Below are positions 35,342 to 45,156 of a DNA stretch of 64,000 nt, one piece after another. The stretch comes from Phytohabitans houttuyneae. GTDB taxonomy: Bacteria > Actinomycetota > Actinomycetes > Mycobacteriales > Micromonosporaceae. The stretch spans positions 124,001 through 188,000 of the forward strand of contig NZ_BLPF01000005.1 in assembly GCF_011764425.1 (NCBI RefSeq). Direction: 5' to 3'. Under the pieces are notes generated by a model. It ran no database searches and was not told the DNA's origin. It worked only from the letters and a program-made list of their open reading frames with translations. Positions within the stretch are counted from its first letter, which is position 1. Each line of letters opens with the position of its first letter. The position numbers and the translations under genes were made by a program.

Positions 35342-36046
35342 CGGCGTCGTCGCCGGCTACGGCGCGGGTGACGTGCTCCAGGGCGTCGACCTCGAATGCC
35401 CGGTCGGCTCCATCACCTGTGTCGTCGGTCCGAACGGCGCCGGCAAGTCCACCGTCCTGCGCGTGGTGAGCGGCCTGCTGCGCCCCCGCGCCGGCACGGT
35501 GACGCTCTCCGGACGGCCGATCGGCGGCCTTCCCGCCGACGAGATCCTCCGCCTCGGCGTCACGCAGGTGCCGCAGTTCAACGCGATCTTCCCACGATGA
35601 GCGTGCGGGAGAACGTGCTCATGGGCGGCTTCCTCATCCGCCGAGACCGGGCGCTGCTGCGCCGGCGGTACGCGGCCGTGGAAGAGCTCGTCCCGCTGGT
35701 CGCCGAGCGCCGCGCCGACCCGGCCGGCAACCTCTCCGGCGGCCAACGGCGCATGGTCGAGATCGGACGGTGCCTGATGCTCGACCCGTCGCTGATCCTC
35801 CTCGACGAACCGTCGCTCGGGCTCGACCCGAAGGCGCTCTCCGCGGTGGCCCGGCTGGTCCGGCGCCTGAACGAGGGCGGTACCACCGTGCTGCTCGTTG
35901 AGCAGAACGTGCGGCTGGGACTGGGCATGGCGACGCTCGGCGTGGTGATGGAGGGCGGCCGCGTCCGGCTCGCCGGCACCGCCGCCGAGATCCTCCGGCA
36001 CCCGGAGATCGCGACGCTCTACCTCGGAGGTGTCCCCAGTGGATGA
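35328..36046 (+). CDS. Branched-chain-type ABC ATPase LivF (apparent frameshift)
   Basis: Second ATPase of the transporter, about 239 residues when repaired. N-terminal part: [19 protein letters not shown], Walker [13 protein letters not shown], then [12 protein letters not shown]. Here the frame hits a stop; the continuation [18 protein letters not shown], signature [17 protein letters not shown] and Walker [14 protein letters not shown] are one frame off. The break is at three C (35591-35593); four would restore [15 protein letters not shown], the family's normal sequence. The ATG at 35328 follows GAGGAGG by ten bases. Overlaps the fused livM-livG upstream and the hydrolase gene downstream. 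Confidence 0.9.
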
Positions 36047-37151
36047 GCTCGTCGCGTCGGCCATCGCCAACTGGGCGCCGCGCTTTACCACGAACGGCGT
36101 GGCCGTCGCGGACTTCGAGCGGGTGGCGCAGTCCGTCGCCCGGTGGGAGGACTGGGGCGCGAGCTGGTCCTGCGTCGCGGCCGAGCACGAGGCGCTCGGG
36201 TTGGAGGCGACCGCGCAGGGCCGGTACCGCTCGGCCGCGCAGCACTACGCGCAGGCGGCCGTCTACTACCACTTCGGCAAGTTCCTCTTCGTGCGCGACC
36301 TGGCGCAGATGCGGGCCACGCACACCGCGGCCGTGCGCTGCCTCGACGCCGCCCTGCCACACCTCGACCCACCCGGGCGGCGGGTCGAGATCCCGTACGG
36401 CGGAGCACGTCTGGTCGGCGTGCTCCGGCTGCCCTGCCGGCCCGGGCCGCACCCGGTGGTCGTGCTGGTGCCGGGGCTCGACTCGGCCAAGGAGGAGTTC
36501 CGGTCGACCGAGGCGCTCTTCCTCGAACGGGGTGTCGGCACCTTCAGCGTCGACGGGCCGGGGCAGGGCGAGGCCGAGTACGACCTGCCGATCCAGGCCG
36601 ACTGGGCGGCACCCGGCGCCGCCATCCTCGACGCGCTGTCCACTCAGGACGGCGTCGACGCGGAGCGGCTCGGGGTCTGGGGCGTGAGCCTCGGCGGCTA
36701 CTACGCGCCCCGGATCGCCGCCGCCGACCCTCGGGTGCGCGCGTGCGTGGCACTCGCCGGCCCCTACGACTTCGGCGAGTGCTGGCAAGCCCTGCCGGCG
36801 CTGACCCGCGAGGCGTTCCGCGTGCGCTCCCGCTCCGCCGACGACCGCGCGGCCCGCGCCGCCGCGCGCACGCTCACCCTCGCCGGACACGCCGACGCGA
36901 TCCGCTGCCCGCTGCTCGTCGTGACCGGCAAGCGCGACCGGCTGTTTCCGTGGCAGCACGGCGAACGGCTGGCCGCCGAGGCGAACGGTCCCGTCACTCT
37001 CCTGCTGCTGGTCAACGGCAACCACGGCTGCATGAACGTGGCCGCCCTGCACCGCCACCGCACGGCTGACTGGGTGGCCAGTCAGCTGGGCGTGGCCTGC
37101 GAACGGGCGGCACAAGGTACAACCGCACTGAGAGGGAACGCACCGTTATGA
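36039..37151 (+). CDS. Alpha/beta hydrolase resembling 2,6-dihydroxypseudooxynicotine hydrolase
   Basis: 370-residue hydrolase with an N-terminal helical domain ([23 protein letters not shown]) followed by an alpha/beta-hydrolase core, the architecture of FrsA/DHPONH-type enzymes that cleave C-C bonds next to a carbonyl. Catalytic triad (numbered from the GTG at 36039): Ser217 in WGVSLGGYY, Asp300 in [12 protein letters not shown], His329 in NGNHGCMN; oxyanion region [14 protein letters not shown]. The GTG at 36039 has GGAGG eight bases upstream and overlaps the livF stop. Coupled to the transporter, it probably cleaves or de-esterifies the imported compound. The link to nicotine-type chemistry is by family resemblance only. 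Confidence 0.82.
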   Translation: MDELVASAIANWAPRFTTNGVAVADFERVAQSVARWEDWGASWSCVAAEHEALGLEATAQGRYRSAAQHYAQAAVYYHFGKFLFVRDLAQMRATHTAAVRCLDAALPHLDPPGRRVEIPYGGARLVGVLRLPCRPGPHPVVVLVPGLDSAKEEFRSTEALFLERGVGTFSVDGPGQGEAEYDLPIQADWAAPGAAILDALSTQDGVDAERLGVWGVSLGGYYAPRIAAADPRVRACVALAGPYDFGECWQALPALTREAFRVRSRSADDRAARAAARTLTLAGHADAIRCPLLVVTGKRDRLFPWQHGERLAAEANGPVTLLLLVNGNHGCMNVAALHRHRTADWVASQLGVACERAAQGTTALRGNAPL

Positions 37152-38062
37152 CCCACCACATGACGGTCGGCTGGATCGGCACCGGGCGGATGGGGTCGGC
37201 GATGGCTCGGCGGCTGGCCCGCGCCGGCTTCGACGTCACCGCCTGGAACCGCACCCGCGCCAAGACCGAGGCCCTGACCGGCGACGGCATCCGCGCCGCC
37301 GACCACATCACCGACCTTGCCGACTGTGACGTCGTGTTCACGATGGTGTCCACGTCGACCGACCTGGAGGCGGTGCTCACCGACCTCTTCGCCCGCACCG
37401 ACGCCGCACCGTCCACTGTGGTCGACTGCTCGACGGTGAGCGCGGAGGCGTCGGCCGCCGTGCGCGCCGCCGCGCAGGACCGGGGCGTTGACTTCCTCGC
37501 CGCGCCGGTCAGTGGCAACGGCAAGGTGGTCGCCGCCGGCAGGCTGAGCCTCGTCGTCTCCGGCCCCGAGCCCGTCTACCACCGCGTGGAGCCGCTGCTG
37601 GCCGCGCTGGGCCGTTCCACCACGTACGTCGGCGACGGCGAGACCGCCCGCCTGGTCAAGCTCTGCCACAACCTCCTGCTCGGCGTCGTCATCCAGTCGG
37701 TCGCCGAAATCACGGTGCTGGCCGAGCGGGGCGGGGTGTCGCGCGCCGCGTTCCTGGACTTCCTCAACCACAGCGTGATGGGCTCGATGTTCACCCGCTA
37801 CAAGACGCCGGCGCTGGTCAAGCTCGACTACACGCCGACCTTCACGCCGGTCCTGCTGCGCAAGGACTTCGACCTCGGCCTGGCCGCCGCGCAGGACCTC
37901 GGCGTACCGATGCCGGTGGCGGCGCTCACCCAGCAGATCATCCAGGGCGTGATCAGCGGCGGCCGCGGCGCCGACGACTTCGCCGTCCTGCTCGAACAGC
38001 AGGCCGCGGCGGCCGGCCTGGACCTCAAGCCCGAGTCCGCCGAGGTCGACGACGGACTGTGA
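37148..38062 (+). CDS. NAD(P)-dependent beta-hydroxyacid dehydrogenase (3-hydroxyisobutyrate dehydrogenase family)
   Basis: 304-residue oxidoreductase. N-terminal Rossmann motif VGWIGTGRMGSAMARRLARAGFDVTAWNRT, substrate-binding VDFLAAPVSGNGKVVAAGRLSLVVSG (close to the DAPVSGG motif), and catalytic Lys in ETARLVKLCHNLLLGVVI. C-terminal helical domain LLRKDFDLGLAAAQDLGVPMPVAAL. ATG overlaps the hydrolase stop (ATGA). Last gene of the right operon; it could oxidise a hydroxyacid or reduce a semialdehyde formed downstream of the hydrolase. Confidence 0.88.
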   Translation: MTHHMTVGWIGTGRMGSAMARRLARAGFDVTAWNRTRAKTEALTGDGIRAADHITDLADCDVVFTMVSTSTDLEAVLTDLFARTDAAPSTVVDCSTVSAEASAAVRAAAQDRGVDFLAAPVSGNGKVVAAGRLSLVVSGPEPVYHRVEPLLAALGRSTTYVGDGETARLVKLCHNLLLGVVIQSVAEITVLAERGGVSRAAFLDFLNHSVMGSMFTRYKTPALVKLDYTPTFTPVLLRKDFDLGLAAAQDLGVPMPVAALTQQIIQGVISGGRGADDFAVLLEQQAAAAGLDLKPESAEVDDGL

Positions 38063-38083
38063 CAGGGACCGGAGCGGTCGGCG

Positions 38084-38944
38084 CTACAGCGGGTTGCCGT
38101 GCTCGTCCACGGCGATGGCGCGCTTGATTTCGAGGTTGGCCAGCGCGGTGGCGGTCAGGTCGAAGGCGGACCAGTCCGCGGGCGGCTGCTCGGCGGCGTG
38201 GCGTTCCTCGGCCTCGTGCTCACCGACGGCGCGGTCGGCCTCTTCGACGGCCGCGCGCAGGGCTTCGACGCCGGCGGTGTCGCGGCGGGCCTCGTCCACG
38301 AAGGAGCGCAGGTCCGCCACGTCGAACTGCGCGCCAAGGTCAACCGGGTAGCGCTGGCGCTCCTCGCCGGGCGGTGCCCAGACCAGGCCCCGGGCGGCGA
38401 CGAACGCGTCGACCGAGGCGAGCTGCCGGACCAGGTCGGCCACCTCGGTCAGGCGGTCGCGGTAGAGCTCGCGGGCGAGTGTGGAATGGCCCAGGAGCCG
38501 GTCGAACATGTCGTCGAGCGGGCCATCCAGCTGCGTGGACAGGCCGTCCCACACGGGCTGGTAGACGAGTGCGTGGTGGAGGGTTTCGCCGTCCAGTGTG
38601 ACGGCCGGCGCGAAGCCGGCCGGGTCGTCGTCCAGGAAGCCGAGGCTGTTGCGTTCCACCACCTCGAGCAGGCGGTCGATGTCGTCGGTGGGCTCCAGCG
38701 GCTCGTCGTCGCTCACCGCGAGACGGCCGTCCGCGAGGCGATCGACGGCGTACCGCCAGAGCAGGCCGGCGTGTGCGTCCTCGACCACCGAGTCGATCGT
38801 GCCGTAACAGTTGTAGATGCCCCGCAGCCCCAGCGCGGCCGGCCGGTAGCCGTCGCCGACCCTTGTCAGCAGGACGGCCGTGGCCGGGTCGTTCGCCGTC
38901 AGCGGCAGGCCGGTGACCATGCACCGGAGGTCCCACATGCCCAT
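38084..38944 (-). CDS. Hypothetical protein, 286 residues
   Basis: Soluble protein with no family I recognise. It starts MGMWDLRCMVTGLPLTAND at an ATG with GGGGAGG five bases upstream. The N-terminal part contains LGLRGIYNCYGTIDSVVED; the C-terminal third is acidic and helical (FVDEARRDTAGVEALRAAVEEADRAVGEHEAEERHAAEQ). The CxxC-free, SMI1/immunity-like opening might suggest a small modular protein, but that is a guess. It separates the right operon from the molybdenum-hydroxylase genes and is read in the latter's direction, 47 bases from them; whether it belongs to the pathway is unclear. Confidence 0.65.
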   Translation of the reverse strand: MGMWDLRCMVTGLPLTANDPATAVLLTRVGDGYRPAALGLRGIYNCYGTIDSVVEDAHAGLLWRYAVDRLADGRLAVSDDEPLEPTDDIDRLLEVVERNSLGFLDDDPAGFAPAVTLDGETLHHALVYQPVWDGLSTQLDGPLDDMFDRLLGHSTLARELYRDRLTEVADLVRQLASVDAFVAARGLVWAPPGEERQRYPVDLGAQFDVADLRSFVDEARRDTAGVEALRAAVEEADRAVGEHEAEERHAAEQPPADWSAFDLTATALANLEIKRAIAVDEHGNPL

Positions 38945-38991
38945 TCGTGCCTCCCCGTTTCGACCGGCGGACTTTTCGGCCGGCGGACAGC

Positions 38992-40943
38992 TTAGGCGTC
39001 GATGGCGGCGACGATCCGGTCGGGGGTGAGGGGGAGGTCGCGGACGCGTACGCCAAGGGCGGCCGCCAGGCCGTTGCCGATCGCGGCGGCCGTCGGTCCC
39101 TGGGCCGCCTCGCCGGCGCCGACGCTCGGCTCGTCGGGGCGCCCGAGCAGTGCCACGTCGACGCCGGGCACCTCGCTGAAGCGCAGGATCGGGTAGCTCT
39201 CCCAGTCGGCGCTGGTCACCCGCCGGCGGTCGAACCTCACCCGCTCCTTGAGCGTCCAGCTCGCGGCCTGCACCGCGCCGCCCTCGATCTGGTTGCGCAC
39301 GCCGTCCGGGTTGACCACGCGGCCCACGTCGACGGCGATGGCGAGGCGGCGTACCCGGACGTCGTGCTCGGCCTCGACCTCCGCGACCACCGCGCAGTAC
39401 GCGCCGCGCTCCTTGTAGCGGGCCAGGCCCAGCCCGCGGTTGCCGCCGCCCCACCCGCCCAGCTCGGCGGCGGCGAGCAGCACCGCGCGGGCGCGCGGGT
39501 CGGTGAGGTGGGCCAGGCGGAAGTCGAGCGGGTCACGGCCGGCCGCGGCGGCGAGCTCGTCCATGAAGGACTCGATGGCGAAGACGTTGAGGAACGCGCC
39601 GAGCGAGCGCAGCGACGAGGACCGCAGCGGGGCGCGCAGCGCGCGGTGGGCGCGGATCGAGCGCTCCGGAAAGGCATAGATGGGTACCGCGTTGCGAGCG
39701 ATGCCGGCCCCCGCGAAAGGGGCGGGTCGGCGGGCGGCGGCAGCGGATGCGGGTCGGCGAGGTGCGCGGCGGCGAGCAGGCCGGGGCTGCCCGCGTAGCC
39801 GGGGCGGGAGACGTGGCCCTGGCTCCACACGTCGTACGACCAGCCGGTCACCATCCCCGCGCCGTCCACAGTGGCCGCGACGTCCGCGACCATCGCGGAG
39901 CCGAAGGGCGCCCAGGTCAGCTCGTCCCGCCGGCTCCACCGCACCTGCACGGGGCGGCCGGGCACCGTGCGGGCGAGCAGCACCGCGTCGAAGGCGGCGT
40001 CGTCGGCGGCGTTGTGCCCGTACGCACCGGCGCCCTCGACATGCCGCACCTCGACCCGCTCCGCCGGAAGGCCGAGCGCCTGCGCGATCGCGCGGCGCAG
40101 CGGATGCGGGCCCTGCGTGTGGCTCCACACCCGCACCGTGCCGCCGTCCCACTGAGCCACGGCACAGCTCGGGGCGATGGAGGCGTGCGCGATGAAGGGC
40201 CGGGTGTACGTCGCCCGGTGCGCCGCCTCTCCCACCCGGCCGTCGACCACTGTGGACGTCTCCAGTGGACCCTCGCGCAGATACGAGGCGAGCGCGTCCT
40301 CGTCGGGCAGCGTGTCGGCCTCCGCCCAGCGGGCCGTGGAAGCGAGCGCCTCGGCGGCACGCGCGACCGACGCCTCCGTGGCGGCCACCACGCCCAGGAA
40401 GCTGCCGTCGACGACGGTGCCGGGCAGGGTCGTGTCCACCGACACGAGCCGGGCGCCGGGCGACGGCGGGCGGATCACGCGCCCGTAGAGCTGGCCGGGC
40501 AGGCGCAGGTCGTGCACGTAGCGGGGTCGACCGGCCACCTTGTCGGGCAGGTCCAGCCTGGGCACGCTCGTACCCACCACCCGCAGCTGCGCCGCGCTCT
40601 TCGGGCTCGCCACACCGTCCGCGTCGCGGTCCCACGTGGTGGCGCCGGCGGCACGCAGCGCGCGTACCTCCGCGCATGCCTGCCGGAGCGCGGCGCCGGA
40701 CTCGGCGACGGAGAGGCTGCCCGCGGTGATCCCCTCGTCCGGGCCTTCGGCCGTGCCGGGCGGGACCATGCGGATCCGGTCGAGCGGCACGTCGAGCTCG
40801 TCGGCGGCGATCTGGGCGAGCGCCGTGAGGATGCCCTGTCCCAGCTCGACCTTACCGACGCGGATCTCGAAGGTGCCGTCCGCGGCGAGCCGTACCCAGT
40901 CGGAGAGCCGGGGGTTGGCGGCGAGCGACCGGGGGAGTGTCAC
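38992..40943 (-). CDS. Molybdenum hydroxylase large subunit, IorB/NicB-like (apparent frameshift)
   Basis: Molybdopterin-binding subunit of the xanthine dehydrogenase family, closest in look to isoquinoline 1-oxidoreductase beta and nicotinate dehydrogenase B; about 650 residues if repaired. First part: IRVGKVELGQGILTALAQIAADELDVPLDRI, LDLPDKVAGRPRYVHDLRLPG and ARPFIAHASIAPSCAVAQW-like sequence. The frame breaks after DPHPLPPPADP; the continuation (FAGAGIARNAVPIYAFPERS, GRVVNPDGVRNQIEGG) ends in GAGEAAQGPTAAAIGNGL with the probable catalytic Glu. The shift is at four G (39719-39722); five restore the frame. GTG at 40943 overlaps the small-subunit stop. No FAD subunit gene is present, as in the two-subunit Ior/Nic enzymes. 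Confidence 0.88.
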
Positions 40944-41376
40944 GCGCCGGCCGCTCGCAGGACCGCGCGGACCATCCGACCGTGTGCGCCGCAGCGGCAC
41001 AGGTGGCGGTCGAGCGCGCCCTTGACCGCCTCCTCGTCCGGGTGCGGCTCGCGGGCCAGCAGGGCGGCGGCGCTGACCAGGACGCCGGAGACGCAGTAGC
41101 CGCACTGGGCCGCCTGCTCCGCCACGAACGCCGGAAGCAGCGGGTGCCCGGCCAGGCCCTCCACAGTGGTCACCGCCTTGCCCGCGGCCGACCACAGTGG
41201 AACATCGCAGGCCGGCGCCGGATGGCCGTCCAGCAGTACGAAGCAGGCGCCGCACAGCCCCGTGCCGCACCCGAAGCGGCTGCCCACCAGGCCGAGGTCG
41301 CCGCGGAGGACGTCGAGCAGGGACGTGTCCGGGTCGGCCTCGACGGTGTGCCGCTCCCCGTTGATCGTCAGCTCAT
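40940..41376 (-). CDS. Molybdenum hydroxylase [2Fe-2S] small subunit, IorA/NicA-like (probable frameshift at start)
   Basis: About 145 residues, with two [2Fe-2S] clusters that carry electrons from the molybdenum centre. Plant-type ferredoxin motif GSRFGCGTGLCGACFVLLDG and the second-cluster motif EQAAQCGYCVSGVL...HLCRCGAHGRM are intact. The conserved opening ELTINGERHTVEADPDTSLLDVLR is in frame with them but has no start codon: the only nearby ATG (41376-41374) is one base out. A missing base right after it (ATGAG where ATGGAG is expected) would give the standard start MELTING. The alternative, a GTG at 41287, would lose half of the first cluster domain. Confidence 0.85.
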
Positions 41377-41377
41377 G

Positions 41378-41389
41378 GCAATCGATTGC
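41378..41389 (-). promoter_or_regulatory. Operator O3 before the molybdenum-hydroxylase genes
   Basis: GCAATCGATTGC, identical to the core of O2, lies directly before the small-subunit ATG; the -10-like TAGAGT is 16 bases before that ATG, so the palindrome covers the start point. This ties the molybdenum hydroxylase to the same LacI regulator as the two operons 10 kb away. Confidence 0.65.
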
Positions 41390-41401
41390 ACCACTCTACC
41401 G

Positions 41402-42418
41402 TCAGAGCGCGTTGCCGAACGTGTCGCAGCGCTTCGGGTCGCCGGTCCGGTACCCCTGGTCGAACCACTGCTGCCGCTGCTGCGCGCTGCCGTGGGTGAA
41501 CGCCTGCTCGTTGACCCGCCCGCCGGCCTTGCGCTGGATCGTGTCGTCGCCGACGGCCGCCGCCGCGGTCAGCGCCTGCTGGATGTCCTGCTGGGTGACG
41601 TTTGTGAACAGCGGCTGCCCGCCGGCATCGGTCGTGGTCGTGGCCGCGCGGGCCCACACGCCGGCGTAGCAGTCCGCCTGGAGCTCCAGCATGACCGACA
41701 GCGCGTTGGTGTTGCCCGGGTCGCGCTGCTGCTGGCGGCGCATCTGCGCCTCGGTGCCGAGCAGCGTCTGCACGTGGTGGCCGTACTCGTGCGCCATCAC
41801 GTACGCCTGCGCGAACTGCCCCGGCGCCCCGAACCGGGTGGCCAGCTCGTCGTAGAAGCTCAGGTCGATGTAGACGTGGTTGTCCGCCGGGCAGTAGAAC
41901 GGGCCCACCCCCGCGTCGGCGGAGCCGCAGCCGGTGCTGACCGCGCCGGAGAAGTACCGCGTGGTGGCCGTCTGGTACGGCCGGCCGAAGTTTTCCGGGA
42001 GGCCGCGCTGCCAGTAGGCCTGGATGGAGTTGACGAAGGCGAGGTTGACGCAGGCCGGGTCGTCGAACCGGTTGGTGTTCTGGCGCGAGCAGGTCTCGTC
42101 GAGCGGGGCGCTGCTGGCGGTGTCCGCCTCGGTGCCGGTGAGGCCGCCGAGGCTGCCGAGACTGCCGAGACTGCCCAGGCCGCCCTGCCCGAGACAGCCG
42201 AACCCGCACAGGCACAGCAGCACGACGAGCACGATCGCGATCCCGGCCTTGCCGGCGGGGAGCTTGACGCCGGAGCCGCCGAGGCCACCGCCGCCAAGCC
42301 CGCCGCCGCCGCTTCCACCGCGCCCGCCGGGGAGGCGGAACCGGCCGCCTCCGCCGCGCGAGCCACGCATGTCCTCGACCTGGCTGGGATCGAGGTTCGC
42401 GTCATCGTTCAGCTCCAC
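41402..42418 (-). CDS. YpfJ-family neutral zinc metallopeptidase, first paralogue
   Basis: 338-residue membrane-anchored predicted metallopeptidase (YpfJ/KPN_02809 family). A Gly-rich cytoplasmic start (RGSRGGGGRFRLPGGRGG) leads to one membrane helix (about 55-75), then an extracytoplasmic domain with HEYGHH (zinc ligands His210/His214, catalytic Glu211), the third-ligand helix LELQADCYAG and conserved Cys pairs (STGCGS, FYCPADN). Activity on proteins is not established. GTG start at 42418 with TAGCAT six bases before it, a leaderless layout. Its stop is 25 bases from the molybdenum-hydroxylase start, and it shares no evident function with that locus. Confidence 0.9.
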   Translation of the reverse strand: MELNDDANLDPSQVEDMRGSRGGGGRFRLPGGRGGSGGGGLGGGGLGGSGVKLPAGKAGIAIVLVVLLCLCGFGCLGQGGLGSLGSLGSLGGLTGTEADTASSAPLDETCSRQNTNRFDDPACVNLAFVNSIQAYWQRGLPENFGRPYQTATTRYFSGAVSTGCGSADAGVGPFYCPADNHVYIDLSFYDELATRFGAPGQFAQAYVMAHEYGHHVQTLLGTEAQMRRQQQRDPGNTNALSVMLELQADCYAGVWARAATTTTDAGGQPLFTNVTQQDIQQALTAAAAVGDDTIQRKAGGRVNEQAFTHGSAQQRQQWFDQGYRTGDPKRCDTFGNAL

Positions 42419-42467
42419 GCCCTCATGCTAGGGCGACAAAAGCCTCAAAAGGGTCATTCAGTTGGAG

Positions 42468-43376
42468 TTACAGCGCGTTACCGAACGTGTCGCAGGACTT
42501 CGGATCCCCGGTGTCGTACCCGCGGCCGAACCACTCCTGCCGCTGCGCCGAGGTGCCGTGGGTGAACTGCGACTCGTCGATCCGCCCGCCCGACTTCTTC
42601 TGGATGGCGTCGTCGCCGATCGCGGCCGCGGTGTCCAGCCCCTCCTTGATGTCCTGCTGCGTGATGCTCTTGAAGATCTTCTGGCCGCCGGCGTCGGTCG
42701 AGCCGGTCATGTTCTTGGCCGCCGCACCCGCGTAGCAGTCCGCCTGCAGCTCCAGCATCACCGACAGCTGGTTGGCGTTGTCGGGGTCGCGCTGCTGCTG
42801 GCGGCGCATCTGCGCCTCGGTGCCGAGCAGCGACTGCACGTGGTGGCCGTACTCGTGGGCCAGCACGTACGGCTGCGCGAACTCGCCCGGTGCGCCGAGC
42901 TGCGTCGCCAGCTGCTCGTAGAAGGTCAGGTCGATGTACACCTGGTGGTCCGCGGGGCAGTAGAACGGCCCCACGCCCGAGTCAGCCGAGCCGCAGCCGG
43001 TGTTCACGGCCTGGCTGAAGAGCACGGTGTCGGCCTGCTGGTACGGCTTGCCGAAGTTTTCCGGCAGGGCCTTCTGCCAGTACGCCTGCACCGCGTTCAC
43101 GTAGAGCGTGTTGCGGCAGTCGAGCTGGTCCAGCGCGTTCTCCGTCGTGCATTTCTGCTCCAGGGCGGTGTTGTCGCCCTGCCCCTCGCCCCCGCCGCCG
43201 ATCTGGGTCAGGCCGGCGCCGCCGCCGGCGACAGCCACCAGAAGTGCCACGACGAGGCCGATCCACCCACCCTTACCGCTCGGCAGCGGGATGCCGCCGA
43301 GTCCGCCTCCGCCGCCCGATCCGCGCCGGTCCTCGACCTGGCTGGTATCGATACGGGCATCTTCGTTGAGTTCCAC
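42468..43376 (-). CDS. YpfJ-family neutral zinc metallopeptidase, second paralogue
   Basis: 302-residue homologue of the downstream gene, same design: Gly-rich start, one membrane helix (about 37-58), HEYGHH (His174, Glu175, His178), LELQADCYAGAAAK, Cys pairs NTGCGS and FYCPADH, and the same ending (DPKSCDTFGNAL against DPKRCDTFGNAL). A tandem duplication; the stretch from the membrane helix to residue about 100 has diverged most. GTG start at 43376. Divergent from the ABC-F gene and its leader. Confidence 0.9.
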   Translation of the reverse strand: MELNEDARIDTSQVEDRRGSGGGGGLGGIPLPSGKGGWIGLVVALLVAVAGGGAGLTQIGGGGEGQGDNTALEQKCTTENALDQLDCRNTLYVNAVQAYWQKALPENFGKPYQQADTVLFSQAVNTGCGSADSGVGPFYCPADHQVYIDLTFYEQLATQLGAPGEFAQPYVLAHEYGHHVQSLLGTEAQMRRQQQRDPDNANQLSVMLELQADCYAGAAAKNMTGSTDAGGQKIFKSITQQDIKEGLDTAAAIGDDAIQKKSGGRIDESQFTHGTSAQRQEWFGRGYDTGDPKSCDTFGNAL

Positions 43377-43414
43377 GCCGAACCCGGTACCCAGTGATCT
43401 TGATTCTTACTCGG

Positions 43415-43443
43415 TTGGGGCACTCTTGCGGGCCGGGTAGAAT
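43415..43443 (+). promoter_or_regulatory. Promoter of the ABC-F leader transcript
   Basis: TTGGGG (43415-43420), 17 bases, and TAGAAT (43438-43443) form a good promoter. Seven bases after it comes the GTG of a six-codon ORF, so transcription should start on that codon and leave a leader of about 107 bases before the ABC-F gene. Confidence 0.65.
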
Positions 43444-43450
43444 CGCTCCC

Positions 43451-43471
43451 GTGCTGCTCTGCGAAGGCTGA
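43451..43471 (+). CDS. Leaderless upstream ORF of six codons
   Basis: GTG CTG CTC TGC GAA GGC TGA encodes Met-Leu-Leu-Cys-Glu-Gly. It starts exactly where the transcript is expected to start, and its last three codons form the left arm of the outer leader stem. A ribosome stalled here would hold that arm open, the usual logic of attenuators before antibiotic-resistance ABC-F genes. Expression is inference. Confidence 0.5.
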   Translation: MLLCEG

Positions 43472-43535
43472 GCCTCTCTGAGCCGACCGGGTCGACGACC
43501 GGCCGGCTCATTAGCGCGCCCTGAGTCAGCCTTCG
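43462..43535 (+). promoter_or_regulatory. Nested stem-loop leader before the ABC-F gene
   Basis: Outer stem: CGAAGGCTGA (43462-43471) with TCAGCCTTCG (43526-43535), perfect over 10 bp. Inner stem: TGAGCCGACCGG (43479-43490) with CCGGCCGGCTCA (43499-43510), one mismatch. A competing small hairpin, AGGCTGAGCCT, is possible on the left. The structure ends 22 bases before the ABC-F start and could act as attenuator or hide the weak ribosome-binding site. Confidence 0.6.
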
Positions 43536-43557
43536 ATCACGAGAGCGAGTTGCCACC

Positions 43558-45156
<1,599 letters not shown>

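Noticed and set aside
38084-38944. Assignment of the 286-residue protein as a SUKH/SMI1-type immunity protein
   Set aside because: Only a vague resemblance; no diagnostic motif and no toxin gene nearby.
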